A stretch of 64,000 bases of DNA. It comes from Litsea cubeba. Its lineage: Eukaryota > Streptophyta > Magnoliopsida > Laurales > Lauraceae. This document shows, piece after piece, positions 47,860 to 59,233 of the stretch. Position 1 is the stretch's first letter; each line of letters starts with the position of its first letter. Below the pieces are notes generated by a model. That model ran no database searches. It worked only from the letters and a program-made list of their open reading frames with translations, and was not told the DNA's origin. The DNA lies in the NCBI GenBank assembly GCA_012931725.1, contig CM022948.1:95205769-95269768 (forward strand), given 5' to 3'. Both the position numbers and the translations under genes were made by a program.

Positions 47860-48570
47860 TGATTGAACAACCCGATGAGCCGATTGGCAGGCCGATTCAG
47901 GTGAGGAAACAACTGGAATATCTAAATGATTGTTGTAGTTTATTGAAAACCGTGCAAAATTTGGATCCAAACTCATACTCTTAAGCGATCAAAGCGCAGA
48001 ATGCACAATATTGGTTAGACGTTATGAGAGAGGAGATAAAATCAATTGAAAAGAACAGTGTATGTGACAATTGATTGATCTTCCAAAAGATCAAAAAACC
48101 ATTCGATGTAAATGGGTTCTTAGAAAGAAACTAAAGTCGGATGGATCCTTAGATAAATATAAAGCACGGCTAGTAGCTAAGGGATTTACACTGAAAGGAA
48201 TAGATTACGAAGGGACATTTTCTCCGGTTGTAAATTCCAATCAATACAAACCTTAATTAGCAGCATTGTAACATGTCGTGACCTTGAATTGCACCAGATG
48301 GATGTGAAAACCGCATTCTTGATCGGCGAATTAGAAGAAGAAATTTATATGAAACAACCCAAAGGGTTTGTGGTGCAAAGTCACGAGGACAAAGTATACA
48401 AACTTAATATGGCATTGTATGGATTAAAACAGGCCTCGAAACAATGGTATAAAAAATTTCATCAAGCCATAGGTGAAATATGATTTTTCCTCAATAATGC
48501 AAACACATGTTTCTATATTAAATGCAGTGGGAGTAGTTACTTATATTTGTCATCATATGTGAATGACATT
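47860..48570 (+). pseudogene. Ty1/copia pol fragment (reverse transcriptase), dead
   Basis: Reads YWLDVMREEIKSIEKN, then KTIRCKWVLRKKLKSDGSLD and KARLVAKGFTLKGIDYEGTF, then after a frameshift near 48250 QMDVKTAFLIGELEEEIYMK and LYGLKQASKQWYKKF: the standard order of the copia RVT_2 domain. A stop follows at 48481. The remaining piece SGSSYLYLSSYVND, just downstream, is the catalytic YVDD region with the first aspartate changed to asparagine (codons at 48556-48567). Stops, shifts and the lost catalytic residue make it non-functional. No integrase or RNase H is seen next to it. Confidence 0.85.
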
Positions 48571-48940
48571 TTTCGCATGATCATTATCCATACAGAGACC
48601 TTTCTATCCATCCCACCCTCTAGCCCTATAGGTGGACTGCATATACACAATATGCAATCTTTGCTCGTAATGAAAATCTTTCCCATGATAAATGTATGGG
48701 AAACTTTGACTCTTTATCAAAAAAGGAGGACCTCCTGCAGATTGAAGATAAGGGCTTTCTTAAAAGAAAAGATAAGGATTAATATTAATGACCGTATGGT
48801 TTTTTTCTACTTGAGCAGATTAGAGATAAGTAGATAACATTGGATTGAATGAGTTCAGTGGTATAGAAAACTAAAATAGAGGGAAGAAATTAGCGGACGA
48901 ATTTGATAAGAACATATTTATGAAGAGCTTGATTCTTGCC

Positions 48941-48962
48941 AAAAAAAAAAAAAAAAAAAAAA
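48941..48962. repeat. Poly(A) tract
   Basis: About 22 A residues, 370 bp after the copia fragment. It could be a retroposed tail or a slippage tract. Confidence 0.8.
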
Positions 48963-49767
48963 CGAAAGAGATATGTACTACAATTTCTTCTCATTGTCAT
49001 TATTTGTGTGACAAAGCTATATATATGAACTAGTAACAAACGCCCATGCTAAGCCCGGGCCAAAAATAAAAATATATTAAAATCTTAAGAATTATTTTAA
49101 AATATTATTAAGATAAAATAAGTCTTAAAGAAAGAAATTTATTATCTTTGAATATTATAATCTTTTAACATGTAATAAAAATAAATATAAAATGAGAAGT
49201 AAACTTACATAACATAATGACCTCTTGAATTTAAAGGCATTGACTATTACACAAGTATAAATGCGTGTCTATATAGGGGTAGTTCTCCCAAGCTAAAGCT
49301 TAGGTTAAGGTAAGCTCAAGTTTGTGGTGGGGCCCACCTGGCGACCCACAGGGTGGTGATGGGGGGATTTCAAGGACTCACTGGGACCCTTCTCTTTGCA
49401 AGAAATTAGTCACAACTGTGGTTTCTACCATCTCCATCTAGCCCCAAAAGTTTAATGGTCAACAATCCATTCGGATCAGTACATAGTCGATCTAACGGTC
49501 CAGTAAATTCGGATCGATCTGACCAAAGGCTAGAGGACATGTACAATTTAAGGAGGTCGTGTATTTGGTCCATTTGGATGGGCCAAGAGTGGGTCCTACA
49601 AGCGTAAGCTTATAGAATTAAATGGAGAGATATCGTGCCCGGGCTCAAAAAAATATAATGAAATATGTGATTCTTTTCTGAGATATTATCGGAAAAGAAC
49701 AGATTTTATAGAAATAAATAAGTAGTTCATATTTATTATATATATAGCTTTAATAAAAAAAATAACT

Positions 49768-50060
49768 TGGTGGGGTCACATGATGTAACATCTAACGGTG
49801 GGCCTCATATCCTAATTCCTTCAAAGTGTGTCCAATTGGACAATGGGACCTTGCTGATGTGTCATTCTGAGGATCCTTAATGGGGTCACATGATGTAATA
49901 TCTAATAATTTGCCCATATTTAAATATCTAAAGGTTTGTACAATTGAATATTTGGTCAGTAGGCCCTTGTTGATGTGGTGTTCCAATGAGCATTGGTGGG
50001 GTTACATGATGTAATATTTAAAAGTGGGTCTCTTATCCTAATTTATTAAGGTGCATCATG
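49768..50060. repeat. Three diverged tandem units of about 113-115 bp
   Basis: Each unit opens TGGGGTCACATGATGTAA(C/T)AT or close to it (starts about 49769, 49880 and 49995), followed by GGGCCTCATATCCTAATT-type sequence in units 1 and 3. Confidence 0.7.
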
Positions 50061-50769
50061 ATGTGTTTAAAAGTAGACAATTATTAAAGGCAAGTCTCAT
50101 ATCAATCCATATATTATTTCATGTATATATAATTAGAAATGAAATGTATTTTTAATATGCATTTTAATAACAAATATAATTGATCATTAGAGACCATTAT
50201 TTTATGTTCGTTGAACATTGGATTCCACCTTGTAATTTAAGGGTCTAGATCATGAAACCAATGGTCTTGATACAACTCCATATTGGTTGGTCCCTTTCGT
50301 TGGGTGTTGCATCATCCGTGCCGTTGGTTTGGGCCAAGTTGGATGGTGGTGCCTTTCGAAGGTGTCTATCAATTGGGAGATCAAAGTGGTCTTCACAAAT
50401 CCATCTGTTGTTTCTACATTATGTGGATGATTGATCTATTCTCAGATCATGATAATTTAGTCCGCTCATTCTCTTCCAACACCATGAAAGTGGGCCCCAT
50501 AGACCTCCATTAAATAGGGAGAACAAATCAAAGGAGTTTTGCTGCTAGAAATAGTAGTGTGATCTAGATTTAAGGAATTAGATTTAAGATTATAACTATT
50601 CATAGAATTAAGGGAAAGGATTTGAGGAGATTTGTTTCGATTGAGATTTTAAGGGAGTACACTTGTTTGGGAGGAGTGTAGTGGCCCACATTAAACCCAA
50701 AGCTCCGTGTGACGTGGCAACCCTTACAGCCTACCTCTCCCTCTGCTTTAATATATATATCTATATAAT

Positions 50770-50985
50770 AGGGGATGACAGTTTTTGAATTCTTGGACTC
50801 TTTCCCCACCCTTGGATTTATGTACATATTTCTGTACATAAATCCTAGGGCTGAGAAAAGATTCAAGATCTTGGTATCAAAATAATAAGTGGGGACAATT
50901 TTTAAATTCCATGACTCTTTCCTTACCTTTGGATTTATGTACGTACATATTTCTGTACATAAATCTTAGGGCTGAGAAAGGATTA
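50770..50985. repeat. Direct duplication of about 115 bp
   Basis: Both copies carry GACTCTTTCC, TTGGATTTATGTAC, ATTTCTGTACATAAATC and AGGGCTGAGAAA, at about 50775-50862 and 50890-50983. The second has a 4-bp GTAC expansion. Confidence 0.75.
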
Positions 50986-50994
50986 AAATTATTT

Positions 50995-51230
50995 GAAAAC
51001 AATAGGGACAATAACTTCCATGAGATCTTGGTAATTTTATAATTATTTGAAAATAAAGGGGCAATTATTTGAAAACAATGGTAATTTTGTAATTATTTAA
51101 ACACAAAGGGGCTGTAACTTCCGTGAGATCTTGAAAATTTTGTAATTATTTGAAAATAAAGGAACAGTAACTTCTGTGAGATCTTGGTAATTTTGTAATT
51201 ATTTGAAAACAAAGGGGCAATGACTTCCGT
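50995..51230. repeat. Tandem repeats of about 60 bp
   Basis: The motif GTAATTTTGTAATTATTTGA followed by AAA(A/C)AAAGG and CTTC(C/T)GTGAGATCTTG recurs four times with small deletions. It directly adjoins the duplication at 50770-50985. Confidence 0.75.
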
Positions 51231-51995
51231 AAAGGTGAGTTGTTTTTAGTGCATTTGATTATTGGGTTAAGGTTCGGTTTTTTTTATGTACTTTCTTTTT
51301 TTGTGTATTTAATTTAATTGGAATTTTTGGTGGTTAGTATTTGATGATCTAAATGCCTAATTAACTTATTGCATTCTTGAATTTTCTTTGTTATTCTGAT
51401 TGTTTGATTGTGGGGTCTTTCTGTTTACTTCTTTTTATTCTGTTTTTAATTTGGTCATATTTGATTAACTTATTGCATTCCTAGATATATAAATAGATAT
51501 ATTCTTATTTTAATTTTAACGTCGTGGGCATGGAAAATTTTTATTATATATATATATAAAAGTATCCTTTATCCGCTATACAACTCAATATATACTAGTA
51601 AGTCATATTAGAAAAATATTTAAAATAGTCATAAACTAGATAAAACAAAGTGGAAAAAATCCTAAAATGCTATGATGATGAACCCAAATGGGTCAAAATC
51701 TATAAATCTATATTGGATAGAAATCTAAAAAAAAAAAACCCTATGAAACCCACCCCTAATAGTATGGATCCGGTAGGACAAGCACTCACCTGTTTATTTA
51801 TTTATTTATTTTTTTCTCACCTAGTCTGTTCACATTCCTTGAATTGACAGACCTGTAAAATTGATCAGGCCGACGACGTACATAAATGTCTATAATTTTT
51901 TCACACTTGATACATGTATGATTCTTGATGGGTTTTATATTCCAATGGACCAGCCTTAAAGTGTAGGACCTTTTGTCCTGCCCGTCAGTGCACAT
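51231..51995. other. Intergenic AT-rich DNA; no gene seen
   Basis: Contains TA-rich tracts near 51545-51558 and a (TTTA)n tract near 51793-51810. Confidence 0.4.
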
Positions 51996-52005
51996 TTAAA
52001 GGAAG

Positions 52006-52174
52006 AGCACTGCTACAGGGACCGAAAATGGTCCCTGAAAAAGTGCCTGAATGGTCCTTATCTCTTGGATTAAGGAAAATTTCCCTTGGATCAAGGGCTT
52101 TTCCTTGATCCAAGGGATAAGGACCATTCAGTCACTTTTTCAGGGACCAATTTTCGGTCCCTGTAGACTTTTTC
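52006..52174. mobile_element. Foldback MITE, Mutator-like by 10-bp TSD (family A, copy 3)
   Basis: Arms of about 75 bp, CTACAGGGACCGAAAATGGT and onward, pair almost base for base with the right half. The right end complement is GAAAAAGTCTACAGGG, matching the other two family members. Flanks TTAAAGGAAG (51996-52005) and TTAAAGGAGG (52175-52184) are a 10-bp duplication with one mismatch. Confidence 0.8.
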
Positions 52175-52999
52175 TTAAAGGAGGATGCAGATGGATGGAA
52201 AGCCTCATCACTGAACACAAAATAAAAAAAAAAAAATTCCGAAGTCAGGTGGAAAGTGGCATGTAGGTTGCTTTTATTAAAAGTGGGCCATTAAGGGCTT
52301 AAAGATATTATACATAGATGTGTGCAAAAAATAAAAGATTTGTTTATTTATAAACTTTAAAATTGTTTAGAAATATTATTTGAAAAATTGATTGAATCTG
52401 GATAAAAAATTTTCGGATCTTAGATATTTAGCTGGCCCAAAAAGTTGGAAACCCTGCGATATAAAAAAAATAAAAAAAGATATTTAAAAGAGAACGATCA
52501 CATGTAAAGACATCCACATTCAAAAATAGCTATTGTAGAAAATCTCTTTATGAATATTAAAAAATTCTTCCAATAACATTTTCATTTGAAATAACCAAAC
52601 AATCATCCAGTGGATGCTTGAGATGAAAATGAGGTTGCACTTAGATGATCAACGACATGACTTTGTATGATTAAATATAGAGATTAAACATGTTTTAAAG
52701 ACTGACATTGGATTCTAACCCTTCATCAAAACTATCCTATCTTGAAGACCGGGGCATAGATAATTATGCCCATTGATCCATGCATGGGCCAAATGATCAA
52801 TATAGAAAGCAAATCATAAACTTAATATGGTCGAGGCCCGAGGGTGCGCCGGAGGCCATATGAAGTGTTTGATTCAATATGATGCTTGAAGAAGTTCCCG
52901 AGCTTCCTCTCAAATTGGGATCTCAGCGCAATTTTCTGATGGTGTTAAATGCACCTCTCAAATTGGGATTTCATGCCCCTTTTGACAAGGGAAAGTCCA

Positions 53000-53053
53000 C
53001 ATGGCCCGAGGCTTGTGCCCGGGCGCCACGGCTCGGGCACAAGCTCGGGCCAT
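53000..53053. repeat. GC-rich imperfect palindrome
   Basis: The arms CATGGCCCGAGGCTTGTGCC and GGCACAAGCTCGGGCCATG surround an 11-12 bp GC-rich loop. The sequence is much more GC-rich than its surroundings. Probably a fragment of an inverted-repeat element. Confidence 0.7.
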
Positions 53054-53224
53054 GTAGCACGGTTGTTTTGACAATGTATGTATGTATATTGATTCGTGGC
53101 CATATGATATATAGAACAGCATGAAAGGTCTGATTTTATTAACGCCTTAAATGATAGAATAAATAAATGATCAATTTGATGATTACTATTGAAAATTAGG
53201 ATATATTTTAGGAAACCGTGTATA

Positions 53225-53970
53225 CTCAAGATAGAGAGAAGTTAGGAAGAGAGATTTTAAGAGAAGTTTAGTAATGACTTGAATAGAAATGTTAATTGCC
53301 GAAGACAACAAGAGAAAGTTTAGAAAGAGATTTAAGGGAAGTTTTTTAGAGAGATTTGTAGGACGTGCAAAAATAGGAATTTGATTAGATTATATCTTTC
53401 ACTGGATATTTAGAGTGTGATTTCGATTGATGGCGGATTTCAAATTTGATTAGATTTAATCTTTGATTGGATATTTAGAGTGTGATGTGTTGTCATGTGT
53501 GATGGTGGATATGTAGCTAGGCTTGACATAAGTGTGTGATTAGAAGAAATCTTAATTGATGAAGAATATTAGGAGGATGAGCGATTTTAGGGAAGTACTT
53601 GAGGGAGAGATATTAAGAGAATGAGACATTTTAGGAAGTATTAGAATGAGATATTTGAATGTGATTAGAAGAAATCGTAATTGATGTGGAATATTAAGAG
53701 GATGACATTTTTTAGGGAAGTATTAGAGGGAGAGATTTTAGGAAATTAATAAACGTATAATTGCTTGATGAGGGGGAGAGAAGAATCAAGATATAGAGAA
53801 GTTAGGAAGAGAGATTTTAGGGGAAGTTTAGTAATGACTTGAATTGAAACGTTAATTGCACAGGACAAAAGAGAAAGTTTAGAAAGAGAGATTTCAGGGA
53901 AGATTTTTAGAGAGATTTGTAGGACCTAAAAAAAATAGGAATTTGATTGGATTAAATCTTTGACCGGATA
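53225..53970. repeat. Duplicated promoter-region block upstream of the defensin-like gene
   Basis: The stretch from CAAGATAGAGAGAAGTTAGG (53227) to ATATCTTTCACTGGATATTT (about 53411) recurs from 53786 to 53976, about 560 bp downstream. Shared segments include AGTTTAGTAATGACTTGAAT and AGAGAGATTTGTAGGAC. The downstream copy carries TATATAAA where the upstream copy has TATTTAGA. A third partial match (GATTAGATTTAATCTTTGAT) lies at 53438-53480. Confidence 0.8.
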
Positions 53971-53976
53971 TATAAA
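53969..53976 (+). promoter_or_regulatory. TATA box of the defensin-like gene
   Basis: TATATAAA lies about 43 bp before the ATG at 54019, the expected spacing for a short leader. It sits at the end of the duplicated block. Confidence 0.65.
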
Positions 53977-54018
53977 GGGACTCAAAACCTCCCATGTTCT
54001 ATATTGGATTGCTGATCA

Positions 54019-55391
54019 ATGGAGACTAAGCAAAAGAAAACGCTCATGCCTGGCCGAAGTGCCATTGCATTGTTTCTTGTGGCTTTTATGTTATTTTCTC
54101 CCCAATGTAACTCTCTCTCCCTCTCTTATATATACATAGACACATGGATGGGGTTCATCGTCTCATCAATTTTTTAAAATCCAATAAATGCATGTAGTCC
54201 TATTTTGAGGGGTCTACTTCGGCCAACATTGATCCCGTGTGGATCCTTCCTACTTAGGCCACCATATATTGATCAGTTTCTCTCATCCCCTCTGATCTGC
54301 CACCATGCCTAGAGTTGCGTATGAGGTATTCCATTTTCTGAATCTACAAATTGGAAACCTTGGATGTTCTGATCAAAGAATCAGGATTCATGATAATTAC
54401 ATTGCATATTAAAAAATATATAGGTTTTAAGGACAAAAATACCTTGAGTTCTATTTGTATTAGAGGGTCTATTTAGCTTTAATCATATATCATTTAATAG
54501 TCTCACTTGTATATTAAAAAAAATGATTGTCTTTTATCCAATTAAAATAATGCACTCTGCATCTTACTTTGGATCCAGATATGGAGCCGAATCCATTTTT
54601 TCTAAGTTTTTATGTGATTCAGATACAACATATAATCTATATTTTGGTTCCGGAACTGGATCTAATATAGATGGATTTGGGTTTGGATCTAGCTGCTCTG
54701 ACCCTTATTCATCTATAACCATGCCCAATCTTATGCTCATTAAAGATTTACTCTTTGCAGGGTTCAATCTAAGGCCCTATTTGTTTGCATGAAAGTACTT
54801 AGGAATTGAATACCTATGGTGGTAAAAAAAATGGTCAAAAGCATTTTCTTTTGATTTCATTTTCTTAAAAGGAATTTTTATTTGATGTTTATTTTTGAGA
54901 ATTTGCCTCCGATCTTTATTTTTGACCACACTATGTATTATAATGCAAATATACCAGGCCTAAAATACCGATGGTTAAAAGACCATCAAACTTTAACTGT
55001 GTTAAATCAAGGGCTAGGATAACCTGCAAGGCTGGTTTTTTGCATGCTCTTTCTATCTAACTATTTTATCCCCAGTGATAGGATGCTTCCAAATAAGCCC
55101 CACGGGCTGGACCTCATGACCTATAGTATGCAGTTTACTTGTAGATTAAATCTTCGATTTATTGGGACCCTTAATATTTTGGGTAATTAATTTCTTTATT
55201 GTACTCTTTTTGCAGCTTCAACAGCTCAGATTACTTGCATTGGAAATTGCTCTGAATTTCCAAGCTGTGACTCCGAGTGCATAGACAGAGGTTTCCTTGT
55301 AGGGAGTTGTTATGATTATCCTCCTGGTAAACAACCTCCTCCTCCTCCGCCGCCGCCTCCTGTGTGCTGTTGCAAACCAATACCCATATAG
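54019..55391 (+). CDS. Secreted defensin-like cysteine-rich peptide with polyproline insert, 87 aa, two exons
   Basis: Exon 1 is 54019-54106 and exon 2 is 55216-55391. The 1109-bp intron (GTAACT...TTTGCAG) splits a serine codon after its first base. Exon 1 encodes a signal peptide whose hydrophobic core is SAIALFLVAFMLF (14-26); a second in-frame ATG is codon 10. Cleavage after Ala33 (SSTA/QITC) fits the -3/-1 rule. The mature part has eight cysteines, C37-x3-C41-x5-C47-x3-C51-x9-C61-x18-C80-C81-C82. They include a CxxxC alpha-helix motif and a gamma-core-like GSC at 59-61. A single intron near the signal cleavage site is typical of plant defensin and DEFL genes. Unusual is a run of nine prolines (70-78) between the gamma core and the CCC. 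An AATAAA lies at 55508-55513. DEFL peptides are extracellular and act in defence or signalling; which applies here is unknown. Confidence 0.85.
54768..54945. mobile_element. Harbinger-like MITE fragment in the defensin-like gene intron
   Basis: Starts AAGGCCCTATTTGTTTGCAT, like the element at 59234 (AAGGCCCTGTTTGTTTGTGT), and shares the later GAATTTTTATTTGATG and TTTATTTTTGA motifs. The right terminus is not found, so it looks truncated. Confidence 0.55.
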
Positions 55392-55507
55392 CTCATTTGG
55401 TGGTGCCATTTCCACCTGTTTAGCTGTGAAAGGCGGATTGGATTGCTTACATATGCAAAATGCATCCCTGAAGGAACAAGTAACAATGTAATTCAGTGGA
55501 TCATAGT

Positions 55508-55513
55508 AATAAA
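55508..55513 (+). terminator. Polyadenylation signal AATAAA of the defensin-like gene
   Basis: A canonical hexamer 117 bp after the stop codon, giving a plausible 3' untranslated region of about 140 nt. Confidence 0.5.
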
Positions 55514-55693
55514 ACAAATGCATTTGTGATTGAAGGCTTGTTGTTAATGAATGTAGACTACATGATTCTTTGATTATGCTGGTCCCATCACACATTTGAT
55601 TTGGGCTGATCTAAAAAAACATCAATTTAATGTGATACTAATGCACCATTGCAACTGGGGATCCACAGTGAGCCAGCTCACCTTGACCCATTG

Positions 55694-55843
55694 ACTGCAT
55701 TGGTTGCAATTAGGGCCTACCCCTATAAATGTCCTAGTTGGATAAGGTTGAACATAGGATCTGAGTCTACTGCATTGGTTGCAATTAGGGCCTACCCCTA
55801 TAAATGTCCTAGTTGGATAAGGTTGAACATAGGATCTGAGTCT
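55694..55843. repeat. Perfect 75-bp tandem duplication
   Basis: Copies 55694-55768 and 55769-55843, starting ACTGCATTGGTTGCAATTAG, are identical base for base, implying recent origin. Confidence 0.93.
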
Positions 55844-56029
55844 AGGCGTCACCTGTTACGTCCTCCAGGGTATGTAATTATAATATTAGCGAGTGATCAC
55901 ACAAGTTTAACCTTCTCCATAAGGTTAAGTGCCTCAATCTAAATCTAGCACTTGAGGCTGCCTTTCAAATATCTAAACCGTTTGGTTGATATTATAACCC
56001 AATTTTGTCCTTTTGTACAAAATATATAT

Positions 56030-56118
56030 GGGTGATATTCAAGTGAGGGACACTCCCCATTTTGTACTTACACTCCCTCACCATTTTGGTGAGGGAAAAC
56101 CTCACTTGAATATCACCC
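56030..56118. mobile_element. Small foldback MITE, 89 bp
   Basis: The perfect 19-bp terminal inverted repeats GGGTGATATTCAAGTGAGG and CCTCACTTGAATATCACCC are flanked by TATATAT on both sides. A 7-8 bp duplication would suggest hAT, but the flank is low complexity and the duplication cannot be separated from chance. Confidence 0.7.
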
Positions 56119-58207
56119 TATATATGCTTTCATTATAGTCAAATTCTCCATTAGAGAGAGAAAAGGGACAAAGAAAAGGCAAAAAAATCAAACAACTATC
56201 AATGATTGTTTTTAATAACTTGTGATTTCTCAAATCTTTGTCATCCTTTGTATAGGGTAGAAGTATACATAGGTCTTGGCATTCATTTGTGATCAAGCAA
56301 AGTTTGCAATCAATCAGAAGCTCTCACTTCTCTATTCTGTATGTGAGTGTGCAAGCCTTATAGTGATTCTTGGTCCAAGGGCTATAACCAAGCTGGATTT
56401 GCAGTTTCATCCATACATTCTGCTACAAAGATCTGTAAAAATCCATGACATTCTGAATGGGCGATGAGAATAAAAGTTTGTTTTGGGAGTGGCAATTGGG
56501 ATTTGTTCCTTTGTCTTTCTTATCATCTTGTTGGCTCTTCTTGCAAACTGTGCATGAAATTGGGTTGATTTCTGAAAGAAGAAACTGTTAAATTGGAGTT
56601 GGGTCTCTTGGAATAGTGTGTAATTGAAGTTATCAAAATAGATGCAGGAAAACAACAAAAGGAATCAAAAGAAGAGAGAACACTGCTGATTTGAGCGATA
56701 TTATTTTGGATCTTAGGAGTGAGCTAAGTCTGTTTTTCTTTTGTTCTGCATTTAATGGTTGGATGCATACTAACTGAAACTTACGGTTTGGACGGCGGGC
56801 ATATGATGAATACTAATTGAAACTGTACTGTGGGGATGAATGGGATTGAAGATGTTTCTTTAATAAAAAAAAATTACTTTTAGGCCATGCCCGAGCCTCG
56901 CGGAGGTCTGTCCTCACCTCAACCTTATCTTTGCAGGGCAGGCCTAGGCCTGGCTCGTCCATCTCAATTCTTCACATGCAGGTGTTGAAGAAACTAAAAT
57001 CACTACCCCTTCAATAAACAGCGCTGAATATTGATTCAGTGGTTAATATCATCAGTCTACACTTCAAAGTTCAAAGCCTGAGACTCCTCAGATTCTTCTC
57101 ACTGAGGCGCGAAAAATGAAGGAGCCCAAGGCATAAACGTCAGGCACAAATGGGGAAACCATGAAATGGCTGAAATTAACCCTCAAATATATGGTTGAAA
57201 GGAATGCAACTAAGGTCTCATTTAATAAAAAAAAAATACCAAATATTGGATGATTTGGGTTTTCCAGTTATTTTCAGGACTTGTTCTATCTATGATGAAA
57301 TGTTACACGTACTTCTTCAATGCCCAAGCATACTATGGATATCCTAGCATTGAAGATCATATAATTCCACCCCCCCACAACAATGCAAGTTTCTGCATCG
57401 GGTGTTACACTCTGCATTACTGCCTTAGTCATCCATAATACAGGAAATTTGTTAAGAAATTTATGGCGAAGTCTTGGTGCTGCATCTTATCAAGGTAACC
57501 TCGGACTTGAGATGCCTTTCAGGTATAATTCTTGGGGCTTGGAAATGAAAACTAAGGCTAGAGAATTTGATCCAGATTCTTTTTTGGGTTGGTTTTAATT
57601 TCTAAAAGCATCATGTTTCGTACAATGCAGGTGCATTTGTATTCCTGATCCTGATATTATTGTTTGAACTGATTGTGAAGGTCTTTGATAAATTATTAAT
57701 TTTCTATACTATACTTCTCTTCTTTGTTTTTTTTTTTTTTTTTATGTTCGTTGTGTCAGGGTTACCTTCTAACTCTCATAGGCACCACTTACTGCTTGTA
57801 ACCCTGCGGGCTGCGGCCCTGCAGCCCTGCCTTTCACTTATGCTTCTACTCCTGCTTGCAAACCAATTACGCGCGCATTGACATCCTAGAGGATAGCCAC
57901 CTCCCCATTCCAACAATCTATTCCCTTTGTCTTCCTACTCAAGCTGCTAAAGTTCTCATGTTAAACATTCCTTTTCCAGGATTTACTGGAAACTGAGATT
58001 TTGAACTACAGTCGCATATATCTCATAAGTTTCGGAATTATTTCATGACTTCCATAATATAGATGCAGTGAGAAATAAGAGAAATTACCAAATCTAAAAA
58101 TAAGCATTGTGGACTTGTTATGATAATTTCCTGGAAAAGCTTTCCCTTTCCATTTTTATTTGCAATTCTATCCATAGCTTCTTTCAGTATAGTTTTTGGT
58201 GCTTTCT

Positions 58208-58315
58208 GCAAGATTTGCTTTTATCTGAAAGTATCTCGAGAATTTCTAATTCTAAGGAAAGCTTTAGAGGTACCTGTAGTCTCTTGAACTTGGTAATGGC
58301 AAAATGCCTCATCTC
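58208..58315. repeat. Dispersed repeat, copy 2 (partner at 47727-47835)
   Basis: About 100 bp alignable with 47727-47835, including TTCTAATTCTAAGGAA and TTGGTAATGGCA. The function is unknown. Confidence 0.65.
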
Positions 58316-59233
58316 TGGTAATCTTATGGAGTTCCCCATTGCTTAGTCCATGAAATGGATCTTATTAAAATAAGTTTTGGAGTAACTATATATATCATCA
58401 GCTTACAAGTAAGTTCTCTCATTCTATGGATTGGCCCTGATAAAGATATAATATTTTGGAAACCTATAATGTTTCAGGCCACAACCACTGAGTACCTTTC
58501 CTTTTGATAGAATTCTTACATTTTATTCAGGTATCATATCCTTCCTTTCAGTCCTTTATGATACTTGCTTTGCTCTTACATGAAGTGTCCTAAGACCTAC
58601 TATTCATTGGTAATCCCAGGTCACTGAACATGACAATTTCATCTTCAAATCCTCTAGCCATCTGCATCTATAGTTTCCCAAGGAAAAAAAAGTGAAGAGT
58701 CCCTCCCCTTCTTTCCCTTGCATTTCCTTCTCTTCCTTCACTATGAACAGGTTCCTTTTCCTTTACAATTATTGTTATTTTCTTGCATTTCAAGGGAAGT
58801 GTAATTTGCTGTCTGCATGAACTAGATGGAGTGATGTTCAAGACTACCACAAAGATAAGGCTGGTAGATGTGTCATCGCATCAAGCATCGTATCTTTGGA
58901 TAATATTGCACTGGTATCTTAAACAGGGGTCCATTCCAATTGACAAGTCCTTTTCATCCGTTCTCAAGAGTAACATCATCTATTCTCATTCCATGTAGAT
59001 AGCCCATTCTTGATCTACCAATAACAGAGAAATTTGATTTTATGTCACACGCGGAGTGCCCGACTTCCCATCATGCCTTACAGGCCAACCTCTTGAAGAA
59101 CGCAAAACCGCAGAAGAAGAATTTCTTCTCTATTTTTATGATTTGCTGTTGAAAAATCAACAATGACTGAGATAGCGGCTTGCAAGTAGGCGAATGCTTT
59201 ACAACATAGAGCATACATTAAAATTGTCTGCAA

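Larger units (their letters stand above)
55860..59233. other. Intergenic stretch; no gene recognised
   Basis: Apart from the small MITE at 56030-56118 and a dispersed repeat at 58208-58315, I see only short ORFs without domains (56276, 57250, 57383, 57660, 58107, 58783) and a T-run near 57729-57743. Confidence 0.35.
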
